DNA of 64,000 nt from an uncultured Lactobacillus sp. (GTDB lineage: Bacteria > Bacillota > Bacilli > Lactobacillales > Lactobacillaceae), in contig CAJLBJ010000001.1 of assembly GCA_905204935.1 (NCBI GenBank), positions 62,001 to 126,000 of the forward strand. The letters run 5' to 3'. A program made the position numbers and the translations under genes. The notes under the pieces are model-generated. The model was not told the origin of the DNA. It did no database searches and saw nothing but the letters and a program-made list of their open reading frames with translations. This document shows, piece after piece, positions 17,622 through 26,993 of this stretch (position 1 is its first letter; the number at the start of each line of letters is the position of its first letter).

Positions 17622-18959
17622 TCATTTCCGCTTGCGCAAAGTCGCAATAAAGAAACCATCAGTCATATAATCATCTGGATAAATAGTCAATCCTAATTGC
17701 GTACGCTCTTGTTTCAGATTATACCGTGTTTTCGTCTTAATTTGTTCAAAATCTGGGCGTTGCGTTAAAAATTCTGTCACAACGGATTGATTTTCCGTAT
17801 TCAAAATCGTACATGTACTGTAAGTTAATGTTCCACCAGGCTTTAATGTATCTGCAACTGCTAGTAAAATTTCAACTTGGATACGATGTAAATTTTGCGA
17901 ATCTGCTAAACTTTTAGCATATTTTATTTCAGGTTTGCGTCTTAACAACCCCAAACCTGAACATGGTGCATCGACTAAAATCTTATCAAATTTATTTGCT
18001 TGAAAATATTGATTGCTCTGACGTGCATCTAATTTTAGTCCTTTAACTTTATTTGATACCCCTTGTCTACGTGCATTTTGTTCAATCAAACCTACCTTGT
18101 GTTGATGGATGTCTAACGCAACGACATAGCCATCTATCAATTGAGTCGCAATTTGGATAGTTTTTCCTCCTGGAGCCGCACACGCATCTAGTACTATATC
18201 ATTAGGCTTAACTTCTAATGCTTCGACCGCTAACATTGCACTTTCATCTTGAACAGTAATAAGTCCTTGTTTAAAAGCTTCACTTTGAGGAGCAAAACCA
18301 CCTTTTATTCTTAATGCTTGTGGGGTAACCGGACTTTCTTGCCAACTTAAATTATCCTTATCTAATTGTACTAAAATTTCTTTTTTAGCATGATTAGCAT
18401 TTAATCTGACACTTTGCAGTGGATTTTGATTAATACTTAGCAAAATTTTAGTAGTTTTTTCTTGTCCTACTTCTTGCCAGAGCTCTTCAACAAGCCATAA
18501 AGGTGTACTTGTTTCAATGCTTAGTCGTTGTTTAACCGCTAATTTATCAAAACTTGGTAACCCTTGCCGATCAATAGCATGTAAGATACCTGTAACCAAT
18601 TTGCGAATCCCACCATGTCCTTTAACCTTTGCTATTTCAATTGTTTCATTGAATATAGCCCGTTTAGGAATCTTATCTAAGAATTCCATCTGATACAAAG
18701 CACTCAATAATAGTTGTTTTACCCAAGGTTCTAGTTTTTGTGGCTTAGCAATAAAAGGAGTTAACCAATATTCTAACGTTAGTTTATGCTGCAAAACACC
18801 ATAAACCAATGTTGTTAATAAATTAGCATCTTTTTTAGTTAAATTTTTTTGTTGTAAAATCTGATTTAAACCTAAATTAGAATACGTTCCTTGTTTTTCA
18901 ATACGCGTTAATAACTCTATTGCCAAAAAACGTGGTGTTTGTTTTATGTTATTTGTCAT
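17622..18959 (-). CDS. rsmB: 16S rRNA (cytosine-967-C5)-methyltransferase RsmB
   Basis: A 445-residue SAM-dependent rRNA methyltransferase. The N-terminal NusB-like domain covers about 1-140 (AIELLTRIEKQG, GVLQHK). The methyltransferase domain has DACAAPGGKT for SAM binding, VDAPCSGLGLLRR with one catalytic cysteine, and YSTCTI with the other. It overlaps the fmt stop by 11 bases, indicating coupling. Position between fmt and prpC is conserved in Firmicutes. Confidence 0.95.
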   Translation of the reverse strand: MTNNIKQTPRFLAIELLTRIEKQGTYSNLGLNQILQQKNLTKKDANLLTTLVYGVLQHKLTLEYWLTPFIAKPQKLEPWVKQLLLSALYQMEFLDKIPKRAIFNETIEIAKVKGHGGIRKLVTGILHAIDRQGLPSFDKLAVKQRLSIETSTPLWLVEELWQEVGQEKTTKILLSINQNPLQSVRLNANHAKKEILVQLDKDNLSWQESPVTPQALRIKGGFAPQSEAFKQGLITVQDESAMLAVEALEVKPNDIVLDACAAPGGKTIQIATQLIDGYVVALDIHQHKVGLIEQNARRQGVSNKVKGLKLDARQSNQYFQANKFDKILVDAPCSGLGLLRRKPEIKYAKSLADSQNLHRIQVEILLAVADTLKPGGTLTYSTCTILNTENQSVVTEFLTQRPDFEQIKTKTRYNLKQERTQLGLTIYPDDYMTDGFFIATLRKRK

Positions 18960-19905
18960 CTGTAATAATTACCTGTCCTAATTTTATCCCTTGACCAACA
19001 CCATTTAAATAATCGCTAATTTTTAGACGTGGCTTACCAGCTGGTTGCAATTCTTTAATACAATAAACAGTTCCTTGAGCCGCAGCAATTTTTAGTTCGT
19101 GTTTACTTATACCGACTACTGTTCCTGCTGGTTTATCCGTTTGTTGTACTAAAGGTTCAACATCCCATATTTTGGTACGCTTTTGATTCATTTGTGCAAA
19201 ATAAGCACCTGGAGCTGGCCGTAACGCCCGTACTTGCCAATCGATTTGTTGCGCTGTTTGTGTCAAGTGCAAAACTTCTTCATGCGGCTTAATTGTTGGC
19301 GAAAAGACAACTTCTTGTTCATTTTGCTTAATGGGTGTAACTGTTTGATCTATCAATTTAGGTAAGGTTTTTAATAACAAGTCACGCCCAACGATACTCA
19401 TCTTAGCAAAGATACTCCCTGTATCATCATCTTTTGTTATTGGCAATACTTCTTGAGAAATAATATCGCCAGCATCCATTTGTTTTACCATGTACATGAT
19501 AGTAACACCTGTTTGTTGATCACCATTCATAATAGCATATTGAACCGGTGCTCCACCACGATACTTAGGTAAGAGCGAACCATGAACATTAATTGCAGCT
19601 ATTTGAGCTGCATTTAATACTTGAGTTGGTAAAAATTGGCCAAATGCTGCTGTAATAATAAAATCTGGTTGTAAAGCAATGATTTCAGCCATCTCTTGAC
19701 TACCACTTAATTTTTCTGGTTGTAACACCTTAATTTCATGTTTTAAAGCAACTTGCTTTACCGGAGAAGCCGTTAAAACTTTTTTTCTTCCAACTCTTCT
19801 ATCTGGCTGAGTAACAACGGCTTTAACCTCATAACCTTGTGCAATGATTCCTTCCAAAATAGGTGCCGCAAATTGTGGCGTTCCCATAAATATAACTGAT
19901 TTCAT
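18949..19905 (-). CDS. fmt: Methionyl-tRNA formyltransferase
   Basis: A 318-residue enzyme that formylates initiator Met-tRNA using 10-formyltetrahydrofolate. The start MGTPQFAAPILEGI, the active-site NVHGSLLPKYRGGAP with catalytic His, and the MDAGDI loop are diagnostic. The C-terminal OB-like domain follows from about residue 205. It lies between priA and rsmB; a def gene, often placed between priA and fmt, is absent here. Confidence 0.97.
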   Translation of the reverse strand: MKSVIFMGTPQFAAPILEGIIAQGYEVKAVVTQPDRRVGRKKVLTASPVKQVALKHEIKVLQPEKLSGSQEMAEIIALQPDFIITAAFGQFLPTQVLNAAQIAAINVHGSLLPKYRGGAPVQYAIMNGDQQTGVTIMYMVKQMDAGDIISQEVLPITKDDDTGSIFAKMSIVGRDLLLKTLPKLIDQTVTPIKQNEQEVVFSPTIKPHEEVLHLTQTAQQIDWQVRALRPAPGAYFAQMNQKRTKIWDVEPLVQQTDKPAGTVVGISKHELKIAAAQGTVYCIKELQPAGKPRLKISDYLNGVGQGIKLGQVIITDDK

Positions 19906-19923
19906 TAGTTCACTTCCCTTAAA

Positions 19924-22341
19924 TCAAATAAAATTCAAAGGATTACGATCAATAGTTAATTGTAATCCTTGGCGTTGTTTTCCTTGACTAGTAATCAACA
20001 ACTCTTGTAAATAACTTTCTAATTGTGGTTCATTTTTATACTTAATCACTATTTGATAATAATAACGATTATTAATACGTGTAATTGGCTTAGGTGTTGG
20101 TCCTAAAATTTTTGCACTAGAACTTAAATATGATTGCAATTCATTCTTTAAACGATATAGCTCGCGTGCTACCGTTGCTTCATCTTTATCACTAGCAGTT
20201 ATTTTAATTGTATAATAATATGGCGGATATCCTCCACGATGACGCATGTTCATCTCAAGTGCAAAAAATCTTTCATAATTTTGTGTTTTAGCCAATGAAA
20301 TTGCGTAATTTTGTGGATTGAAGGTTTGAATCAAAACTTCTCCTTTTTTAGTTGCTCGTCCAGCACGTCCACTAACTTGTGTCAATAATTGAAAAGTCTT
20401 TTCATTTGCTCTAAAATCCGGAAACGCTAAAGTTGTATCAGCATTTAACACTCCTACCAAAGTAACATCAGGAAAATCTAATCCCTTAGCAATCATTTGT
20501 GTACCCAATAAAATATCTGCTTTTTTTGCACCAAATTCTTCTAATAATTGTTCATGAGCACCTTTTTTCCTTGTAGTATCAACATCCATCCGTAAAATAT
20601 TAGCATTAGGTAACAATTTTTGCAATTCTTGTTCTATTTTTTGAGTCCCTGTGCCATAACACCTAATCTTTTTCCCTTGACAACTTGGACAAGTTTTTAA
20701 AAAGGCCTGCTCATGGCCACAATAATGGCAACGTAAACTATTTGTATCCAGATGATACGTCAATGAAATATCACAATTAGGACAACGTAAAACTAAACCA
20801 CAATCATGACACATTGCAAAAACAGAATGCCCTCGTCTATTTAATAATAATACAGCTTGTTCCTTTTTAGATATCCTATCTTTTAACGCTTCCAGTAATT
20901 CTTGAGAAATATCGGGTGTAGGTGCATATTTAGCAACTTTACGCATATCAATCAATTTGACTTCAGGTAATGTTTGGCCGTTGGCACGTTGATTCAAGCG
21001 CAACCAACAATAGACACCTTTTTGAGCACGGGCACGTGATTCAAGGCTAGGAGTCGCACTCCCCAGCACCAATGGACATTGTTGATATTTAGAACGCCAC
21101 AAAGCCACATCACGCGTATGGTAACGAGGCATATCTTCTTGCTTATAGCTACTTTCATGTTCTTCATCCATTATGATTAAGCCTAAATTTTCTAAAGGTG
21201 CAAAAACCGCTGAGCGTGCTCCTACAACCACTTTAGCTTCCTTGCGCTTAATCCTACGCCATTCATCATATTTTTCGCCATCAGATAAACCACTGTGCAA
21301 CACCGCAACATCTTGTCCAAACCGACTCTTTACTCTTCTTACCATCTGTGGCGTTAACGAAATTTCTGGCACTAACATCAAAGCGGTTTTATTTAACTTC
21401 AAAGCTTGCGCGATGCTTTGCAAATAAACCTCAGTCTTGCCACTTCCTGTAACACCTTGCAATAAAAAAGTCGTTGCTTTTTTAGCAATTATATCGTGCG
21501 TTATTTTTTCTAAAGCTATGGCTTGCTCGGAATTTAAACACAATGGTTGCGAAGATTGAATCTCTTTTTGATAGGGATCACGATAATGTTCAATTTTTTG
21601 GCGTGTCAACCAACCCTTTTGTAAAGCTATTTTAAAATCTTGATTGTCTAACTCAAAAATATTTGCTAAATCTTTTTGCAAACCATTTTCACCTTTTTTA
21701 GCTAGCTGTAATAAACAATTCAATAAACGCTGCTGGCGCTTGGCGTTTTTAGGGATTTTTTGCAATAATTCTTGATATTGTTTATCGCCTAAAGTTGGAT
21801 AAATCACCTGTTGATATTTAGCCTTAACTTTATCTTTAACATGATAAACTACTTCTATTTGTTGTTGCTTAATTAGTACTTCTAATTTAGAAAATAATTT
21901 ATCATCTAAGTCATTAGTTAAAAAAACTTCTTGTTGCTTTCCAAAAAATTGTTCAATTTCTGTATCAAAAGCATTATTAGTCAAACGACGCACACTTTTT
22001 TGATAACTAGCACGTAATGCATTAGGCAACATTACTTGTAAACAGCTAATCATAAAAGCAAAAGTTTGTTGACTCATCCATTGAGCTAACTGTAAGAATT
22101 CAGGTCCCAATACGGGCTGCAAGTCTTGAAGCCCTTCAATTTCTTTTAGCTTTACGTTATCTGGATTTTCTTTTGTTAGTCCCACAACAAAACCTTGAAT
22201 TTGGCGTTTACCAAATGGAACAACTACACGCATTCCCTCAGCTATCTTAGTTTGAAGCGTTGACGGAATTGCGTATGTATATGCTTGATTTGTCTGTCTG
22301 CTAGGGACATCAACAATTACTTGGGCATAGCGTTCGATAAT
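19924..22341 (-). CDS. priA: Primosomal protein N' (replication restart helicase PriA), probable ATT start
   Basis: An 805-residue helicase that reloads the replisome at repaired forks. From the first ATG (22233) there are 769 residues, but the frame continues upstream with AQVIVDVPSRQTNQAYTYAI, the conserved start of the PriA 3'-DNA-binding domain. No ATG, GTG or TTG occurs in frame between the stop at 22375-22377 and 22233. An ATT at 22341 has AAAGAGG 6 bases upstream and gives normal family length, so I use it; this start is inference. The helicase core has GVTGSGKTEVYLQ and DEEHESSYKQ. Paired zinc cysteines lie in CHDCGLVLRCPNCD and CHYCGHEQ. It overlaps coaBC by 25 bases. Confidence 0.9.
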   Translation of the reverse strand: MIERYAQVIVDVPSRQTNQAYTYAIPSTLQTKIAEGMRVVVPFGKRQIQGFVVGLTKENPDNVKLKEIEGLQDLQPVLGPEFLQLAQWMSQQTFAFMISCLQVMLPNALRASYQKSVRRLTNNAFDTEIEQFFGKQQEVFLTNDLDDKLFSKLEVLIKQQQIEVVYHVKDKVKAKYQQVIYPTLGDKQYQELLQKIPKNAKRQQRLLNCLLQLAKKGENGLQKDLANIFELDNQDFKIALQKGWLTRQKIEHYRDPYQKEIQSSQPLCLNSEQAIALEKITHDIIAKKATTFLLQGVTGSGKTEVYLQSIAQALKLNKTALMLVPEISLTPQMVRRVKSRFGQDVAVLHSGLSDGEKYDEWRRIKRKEAKVVVGARSAVFAPLENLGLIIMDEEHESSYKQEDMPRYHTRDVALWRSKYQQCPLVLGSATPSLESRARAQKGVYCWLRLNQRANGQTLPEVKLIDMRKVAKYAPTPDISQELLEALKDRISKKEQAVLLLNRRGHSVFAMCHDCGLVLRCPNCDISLTYHLDTNSLRCHYCGHEQAFLKTCPSCQGKKIRCYGTGTQKIEQELQKLLPNANILRMDVDTTRKKGAHEQLLEEFGAKKADILLGTQMIAKGLDFPDVTLVGVLNADTTLAFPDFRANEKTFQLLTQVSGRAGRATKKGEVLIQTFNPQNYAISLAKTQNYERFFALEMNMRHRGGYPPYYYTIKITASDKDEATVARELYRLKNELQSYLSSSAKILGPTPKPITRINNRYYYQIVIKYKNEPQLESYLQELLITSQGKQRQGLQLTIDRNPLNFI

Positions 22342-23543
22342 TTTTCGCCTCTTTCTTGTCTCAATGCTATAATTTCATCAAAAATCCATTCTGCTATTTG
22401 CCTTTTAGAAGCCTTGGGTAACGGTTTAGGCTGACGCTTTGGGGTTAATAAAGTTACTTCATTATCTTTCGTCCCAAATCCAATATCTGTACGTGCAACA
22501 TCATTTGCCACTAACATATCTAAATTTTTAGCTACGAGCTTCTTTCCACCATTAGCCAATACATCTTGCGTTTCCGCTGCAAATCCTACCAAAAATTGGC
22601 TCTTTTTTTGTTGGCCAAGCTCCTTTAAAATATCCGGATTTTTCACCAATTCTAATGTTAAGGTTGGCGTATCTTTTTTAATTTTTTCTGTTGCTGGTTC
22701 TTTTACACGATAATCTGACACAGCCGCTGCCATGATTGCAATATCAGCATCAACAAATTCAGCTTGCATAATATTTTGCATTTGCGTAGTATTCTTAATC
22801 GCATGATATTTGATACCTACAGGAACTTGTAAGTTACTTGGTCCAGAAACTAAGACAACCTCTGCTCCACGTCTTTTAGCAACTTCTGCTAAAGCGTACC
22901 CCATCTTACCACTAGAAAAATTTGTTAAATATCTAACCGGATCTATTTTTTCAATTGTACCAGCTGCCGAAACAACTACTTTTAATCCTTTCAAATCTTG
23001 TTTAACTGCCATTTGTTGACTAATCCATGAAAAAATCTCCTCAGGCTGTGGCATCCGACCTTTTCCATCATATCCTTCTGCCAAAAAACCATATGCTGGT
23101 TCCATGATTTTTACCCCATCATCTTTGAGAACAGCTATATTTCTACTAGTTGCCGGATTAGATAACATCTTATCATTCATTGCAGGAATCACAAACTTAG
23201 GGGCTGCCGTTGCTAGCAATGCAGTGCTGACAAAATCATCTGCCAATCCATTTGCCATTTTGGCAATTATATTAGCGCTAGCAGGAACAACTACTGCTAA
23301 ATCACTCCAGTCTGCTAAACTTATATGTGGCACAAAATCAGTTTGCCCAGGCATCTCAAAATCGGTATAAACTGGATTTTGACTCAAAGCTGCTAGCGTT
23401 AACGGTGTAATCATTTTTTGTGCACTAGCCGTCATTGCAACTTTAACATTTGCTTTGGCTTTAACAAATTCTCTGACGACATTAACCGCTTTATAGCAAG
23501 CAATTCCACCTGTTAAATAGATCGCAACATTTTTATTTTCCAC
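22317..23543 (-). CDS. coaBC: Bifunctional CoaBC (phosphopantothenoylcysteine decarboxylase / phosphopantothenate-cysteine ligase)
   Basis: A 408-residue flavoprotein that carries out two steps of coenzyme A synthesis. The N-terminal decarboxylase domain has AIYLTGGIACYKA, VVPASANIIAKMANGLAD and PAMNDKM with the active-site region. The C-terminal synthetase domain starts near 190, with VVSAAGTIEKIDPVRYLTN and AAVSDYR. I start it at the GTG at 23543 behind GGGAGGG; an ATG nine codons earlier would overlap that ribosome site. It probably heads the unit running to prkC, with its own extended -10 promoter. Confidence 0.95.
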   Translation of the reverse strand: MENKNVAIYLTGGIACYKAVNVVREFVKAKANVKVAMTASAQKMITPLTLAALSQNPVYTDFEMPGQTDFVPHISLADWSDLAVVVPASANIIAKMANGLADDFVSTALLATAAPKFVIPAMNDKMLSNPATSRNIAVLKDDGVKIMEPAYGFLAEGYDGKGRMPQPEEIFSWISQQMAVKQDLKGLKVVVSAAGTIEKIDPVRYLTNFSSGKMGYALAEVAKRRGAEVVLVSGPSNLQVPVGIKYHAIKNTTQMQNIMQAEFVDADIAIMAAAVSDYRVKEPATEKIKKDTPTLTLELVKNPDILKELGQQKKSQFLVGFAAETQDVLANGGKKLVAKNLDMLVANDVARTDIGFGTKDNEVTLLTPKRQPKPLPKASKRQIAEWIFDEIIALRQERGEKLSNAMPK

Positions 23544-23577
23544 AAGTTTCCCTCCCAAAACGATAATCATCGTTTAT

Positions 23578-23586
23578 ATTGTATCA
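23578..23586 (-). promoter_or_regulatory. Probable extended -10 promoter of coaBC
   Basis: The minus strand reads TGATACAAT just after the rpoZ terminator and about 35 bases before the coaBC GTG. No clear -35 hexamer is present. Confidence 0.4.
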
Positions 23587-23606
23587 ATTTTATCTCAAAG
23601 AAAAAA

Positions 23607-23630
23607 GAGCCTAGGCTCAACGCTAGACTC
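23607..23630 (-). terminator. Terminator after rpoZ
   Basis: On the minus strand GAGTCTAG and CTAGGCTC form an 8-bp stem with one wobble pair, followed by TTTTTTC. It lies 14 bases after the rpoZ stop. Confidence 0.75.
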
Positions 23631-23643
23631 CTCACAAATTTTA

Positions 23644-23841
23644 TTAATCTTCTTGAATCTTAAGCTTTCCAGCTTCGACTTCTTCTAATGCACGTCCAAC
23701 GTTTTTAACTGAAGTATATTCTGTTAACATTGGATCTTTTTGCATATCAAGTTCATGGGCACGCTTAGCTGCTAACATTACCAATGAGTAACGTGAGTTT
23801 ACATGCTCTAACAACTTATCAACAGATGGATATAAAATCAC
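23644..23841 (-). CDS. rpoZ: DNA-directed RNA polymerase omega subunit
   Basis: A 65-residue omega subunit that supports RNA polymerase assembly. The core [16 protein letters not shown] and the [16 protein letters not shown] stretch are family hallmarks. The ATG overlaps the gmk stop by 4 bases, the usual gmk-rpoZ coupling in Firmicutes. A terminator follows, separating it from coaBC. Confidence 0.96.
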   Translation of the reverse strand: MILYPSVDKLLEHVNSRYSLVMLAAKRAHELDMQKDPMLTEYTSVKNVGRALEEVEAGKLKIQED

Positions 23842-24458
23842 TTCAAAACATCTCCTAACTGTTTTTTATAATCTGGTAAAAATCTCTTCACGCGCCAACG
23901 TTCTGCCCGAATAATCGTCTTGATTTTTTCCGTGGCCTTGATAACTTCATCGTTAACAACTGCATAATCATAGTTTTGCATCATTTCGATTTCTTCAACA
24001 GCTGTCTGCATTCTCTTATTAATCGTATCCAAATCATCGGTACCACGATTAATAATGCGCTGCCGCAATTCCATCAAGTCTGGTGGAGTCAAAAAGATAA
24101 ATAACCCATCAGGCACTTTTTCTCTAACTTGCATCGCACCTTTGACTTCAATTTCTAAGAAGACATCCTTACCATTATCTAACATCTCATTAACGTATTT
24201 TAACGGTGTTCCATAGTAATTGTCAACATATTGAGCATATTCTAGCATGCCACCTTGCGCTATTTCTTGTTCGAATTCCTCTTTCGAAACAAAATAATAA
24301 TCCTTCCCATTCACTTCACCCGGTCGCATATCTCTAGTAGTCATTGAGACTGAATAGTCAAAATTATTCCCTGGTTGTGAAAAAATCTCTTTTCTAACAG
24401 TGCCTTTTCCTACACCTGAAGGCCCTGATAGTACAATCAACATTCCTCTTTTAGCCAT
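23838..24458 (-). CDS. gmk: Guanylate kinase
   Basis: A 206-residue enzyme that converts GMP to GDP. The P-loop is [10 protein letters not shown] near residue 10, followed by [19 protein letters not shown] for GMP binding and NRGTDD in the lid. I start at the ATG at 24458; the ATG six codons earlier overlaps the GAGGAG that serves as ribosome site. It is coupled to rpoZ and divergent from the SOS-controlled YolD-like gene. Confidence 0.96.
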   Translation of the reverse strand: MAKRGMLIVLSGPSGVGKGTVRKEIFSQPGNNFDYSVSMTTRDMRPGEVNGKDYYFVSKEEFEQEIAQGGMLEYAQYVDNYYGTPLKYVNEMLDNGKDVFLEIEVKGAMQVREKVPDGLFIFLTPPDLMELRQRIINRGTDDLDTINKRMQTAVEEIEMMQNYDYAVVNDEVIKATEKIKTIIRAERWRVKRFLPDYKKQLGDVLK

Positions 24459-24623
24459 GCCACAATAGCTCCTCATAATATAGTGTTATCTACTATAATG
24501 CACTGAATAGACAAATTTTTCAAGTAATTATCGAACAAAAAAACTAAAAAATTAATATGAAAGTTATAAAAAGATTTTAATTATTCCATTTAGCCAGTTT
24601 TTCAGAATATTTTAAAATAACAC

Positions 24624-24652
24624 TTGAAATAAAGAACGTTTGTTCGTATAAT
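24624..24652 (+). promoter_or_regulatory. Promoter of the YolD-like gene
   Basis: TTGAAA (24624-24629) and TATAAT (24647-24652) are separated by exactly 17 bases. A LexA-type box fills the spacer. Confidence 0.8.
24633..24646 (+). promoter_or_regulatory. LexA (DinR) SOS box 1
   Basis: AGAACGTTTGTTCG contains intact GAAC and GTTC half-sites four bases apart, as in the Gram-positive SOS consensus CGAAC-N4-GTTCG; only the first base differs. It lies exactly between the -35 and -10 hexamers, where bound LexA would block RNA polymerase. Confidence 0.75.
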
Positions 24653-24660
24653 TGTTTTTG

Positions 24661-24674
24661 CAAACAAATGTTCG
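24661..24674 (+). promoter_or_regulatory. LexA (DinR) SOS box 2
   Basis: CAAACAAATGTTCG matches the same consensus with one change in the left half-site (CAAAC for CGAAC). It lies just downstream of the expected transcription start and 28 bases after box 1, centre to centre. Confidence 0.6.
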
Positions 24675-24702
24675 TTTTAATTAAAGAAAGGATTTGTTAT
24701 TT

Positions 24703-25059
24703 ATGAAAAATAAATTTTTAGCTTCTACACAACGCTTTTTTGATTCTGCACTTAATTACTTAGAAAATTTTTTCGTTCTTACACCATCTTCATCACCTAA
24801 ACAAATGCCTGAATTTCAAATACGTTTTTGCGTCCAACAAGCAATTAAGCAAAATAAACCAGTTAAACTTCATGTAATTTGCCCTTCTAATCAAATTGAA
24901 TTGATATCTGGTTACTTAACAAAAGGGCCTACCAATGAAGTATTTTTAATGCAACAAGCTCATAGTACACGCATAATTTTCTTGAATCAAATCCATTACT
25001 TACAACTAGTTTCTCCTTCTAGTCTCTCTGTAAAACACGCACTAAAATCTTGTTCTTAA
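24703..25059 (+). CDS. YolD-like family protein, probably SOS-induced
   Basis: A 118-residue protein. Its C-terminal half (about 45-110) follows the YolD-like pattern: a helix with QAIKQNKPVKLHV, then short strands with IELISGYLTKG and a final LNQIHYLQLV. YolD-like proteins are often encoded next to UvrX/ImpB-type Y-family polymerases in Firmicutes, but no polymerase gene is adjacent here. The N-terminal 40 residues are not recognised. I start at the ATG at 24703 behind AAAGGA; the TTG three codons earlier is too close to that site. The promoter carries two LexA boxes, so induction by DNA damage is likely. The family match is by pattern only and is moderate. Confidence 0.7.
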   Translation: MKNKFLASTQRFFDSALNYLENFFVLTPSSSPKQMPEFQIRFCVQQAIKQNKPVKLHVICPSNQIELISGYLTKGPTNEVFLMQQAHSTRIIFLNQIHYLQLVSPSSLSVKHALKSCS

Positions 25060-25080
25060 GTATTTTATCAGAAATAAAAA

Positions 25081-25111
25081 TGGATGTTTCCTAATAACTA
25101 AGAAACATCCA
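25081..25111 (-). terminator. Terminator of glnR-glnA
   Basis: TGGATGTTTC and GAAACATCCA form a perfect 10-bp stem with an 11-base loop. On the minus strand it is followed by ATTTTTATTT. It may also stop the YolD-like gene coming from the other side. Confidence 0.75.
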
Positions 25112-25173
25112 CATATTTTAATAATCAAGTTATAAGATAAATATTATCTAAGGTTTCGGATACATATCAAATT

Positions 25174-26517
25174 CTAATACATTTCAAGATATTGATCACG
25201 TTCCCATTCGGAAACTTCTTGGCGATATGCATCCCATTCTAAACGTTTTGCTTCTAAAAAGCTTGGACACAAATGAGGGCCCATTGCTGCTAACATTGTC
25301 TTATCTTCTTTCAGTGCTTTTAACGCATTATGCAAGGTTGATGGTAAGTCTTCAATATCATTTGCTTTACGTTCTTCTTCACCCATTGCATAGATATTAC
25401 GATCAACAGATTTTGGTGGTTCAATCTTATTACGTAAACCATCTAATCCAGCTTCCAAAATAGCAGCTACTGCTAAATATGGGTTAGCTGCTGGATCAAC
25501 ACTTCTTAATTCCAAACGAGTAGATGCACCACGAGCAACTGGTACACGAACCAATGGTGAACGGTTATGACCAGACCAAGCAATGTAAACCGGTGCTTCG
25601 TAACCTGGAACTAACCGTTTATAAGAGTTAACAACTGGATTGGTAATAGCTGTAAAACCACGTGCATGCTTCAATAGACCACCTAGGAAATAATATGCTT
25701 CTTTGGAAAGCTGTTCTTTACCATTTTTATCGTAAAATGCATTTCCATCTTTATTGAACAATGACATATTAATGTGCATTCCTGAACCATTGATGCGTGC
25801 CAATGGCTTAGGCATAAATGTTGCATGCAAACCATGTTTACGCGCAACTGTTTTAACTACCAACTTGAAAGTTTGAATATTATCGCATGCACGTAAAGCA
25901 TCTTCATATTTAAAATCTACTTCATGTTGACCTGGTGCAACTTCGTGATGTGAAGCTTCCACATCAAAGCCCATGCGTTCAAGTTCTAACACAATATCAC
26001 GCCGACAATTTTCACCTAAGTCAATTGGAGCTAAATCAAAGTAACTTCCTTTATCGTTTAATTGAGTTGTTGGTTTACCAGTTGTTGGATCAAGCTTGAA
26101 TAAGAAAAATTCTGGTTCTGGTCCAATGTTAAAATCAGTAAAACCTAATTCTTTCATTTCTTCTAGCACACGAATTAAATTATTTCGCGGATCACCTAAG
26201 AATGGTGTGCGATCTGCATTATAAACTTCACAAATAATACGGGCAACCTTACCATGTTCATTTCCCCATGGGAAAATCATCCAAGTTGATAAATCAGGAT
26301 ATAACCACATATCACTTTCTTCAATTCTTACAAAACCATCGATTGAAGAACCATCAAACATCATTTTATTGTCTAAAAGCTTATCTAACTGACTAACTGG
26401 AATTTCAACGTTTTTGATTGTTCCGTATAAATCTGTAAACATTAAACGTAAAAATTGAACATTTTCTTCTTTTGCAATTCGACGAATGTCGTCTTTTGTA
26501 TAAGTTACTTTTGGCAT
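25174..26517 (-). CDS. glnA: Glutamine synthetase, type I-alpha
   Basis: A 447-residue enzyme that makes glutamine from glutamate, ammonia and ATP. It has [10 protein letters not shown], the [11 protein letters not shown] metal site, the [15 protein letters not shown] loop, [10 protein letters not shown], and [12 protein letters not shown]. The length and lack of the adenylylation-type insertion fit the Firmicutes I-alpha form, which is controlled by feedback and by GlnR. It lies 25 bases after glnR in a classical glnRA operon. Confidence 0.97.
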   Translation of the reverse strand: MPKVTYTKDDIRRIAKEENVQFLRLMFTDLYGTIKNVEIPVSQLDKLLDNKMMFDGSSIDGFVRIEESDMWLYPDLSTWMIFPWGNEHGKVARIICEVYNADRTPFLGDPRNNLIRVLEEMKELGFTDFNIGPEPEFFLFKLDPTTGKPTTQLNDKGSYFDLAPIDLGENCRRDIVLELERMGFDVEASHHEVAPGQHEVDFKYEDALRACDNIQTFKLVVKTVARKHGLHATFMPKPLARINGSGMHINMSLFNKDGNAFYDKNGKEQLSKEAYYFLGGLLKHARGFTAITNPVVNSYKRLVPGYEAPVYIAWSGHNRSPLVRVPVARGASTRLELRSVDPAANPYLAVAAILEAGLDGLRNKIEPPKSVDRNIYAMGEEERKANDIEDLPSTLHNALKALKEDKTMLAAMGPHLCPSFLEAKRLEWDAYRQEVSEWERDQYLEMY

Positions 26518-26542
26518 TATTCAGTGCTCCTTATAAGTCAAA

Positions 26543-26932
26543 TTAGAGATTTCTGTTATTCTGGAAAAAAGAATCGTTTGTTCGATTAAAACCACCCACC
26601 GCAATAAATTCATCATGCAAAATTCTACGCACATCAGAATCTGTTAACGGCTTTTCTAATTGAGCTTGTTTGCGTGCCTCTTGTTTTGCTTGTTCTTCAT
26701 AGATATGTTTGATTCCAGCCATATTAATGCCTTCAGACAAATAATCTCGAATTTCTAGCAATTTATCAATATCATTTAAAGAATACATCCGACGATTTCC
26801 TTCATTTCTTTCAGGAATCACCAATTCTTGTTCTTCATAATATCTAATTTGACGCGCAGATAAATTTGTCAATTTCATAACCGTTCCAATCGGTAAAACG
26901 GCCAATGAACGGCGTAACTCCTTTTCCTTCAT
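26543..26932 (-). CDS. glnR: Nitrogen regulator GlnR (MerR family)
   Basis: A 129-residue MerR-type repressor that shuts down glnRA when glutamine is plentiful. The helix-turn-helix covers about residues 17-40 with NLSARQIRYYEEQELV, then NEGNRRMYSLNDIDKL. The C-terminal tail, which senses feedback-inhibited GlnA, follows from about residue 85. A perfect GlnR box lies upstream of its promoter, indicating autoregulation. Confidence 0.96.
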   Translation of the reverse strand: MKEKELRRSLAVLPIGTVMKLTNLSARQIRYYEEQELVIPERNEGNRRMYSLNDIDKLLEIRDYLSEGINMAGIKHIYEEQAKQEARKQAQLEKPLTDSDVRRILHDEFIAVGGFNRTNDSFFQNNRNL

Positions 26933-26956
26933 AACGCTCCTCCTAACTATGGTTTT

Positions 26957-26985
26957 ATAATAACAAGGGTATTTTCAAAAGTCAA
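26957..26985 (-). promoter_or_regulatory. Promoter of glnR-glnA
   Basis: Minus-strand TTGACT (26980-26985) and TATTAT (26957-26962) are separated by 17 bases, directly upstream of the glnR ribosome site AGGAGG. Confidence 0.8.
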
Positions 26986-26993
26986 TATCTTTA

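Noticed and set aside
22233-22341. A frameshift or pseudogene in priA
   Set aside because: The N-terminal coding frame is continuous with the rest; only a standard start codon is missing, and all helicase and zinc motifs are intact.
24481-24623. A clear promoter for gmk-rpoZ
   Set aside because: TTGAAA and TATAGT on the minus strand are 20 bases apart, too far to call with confidence.
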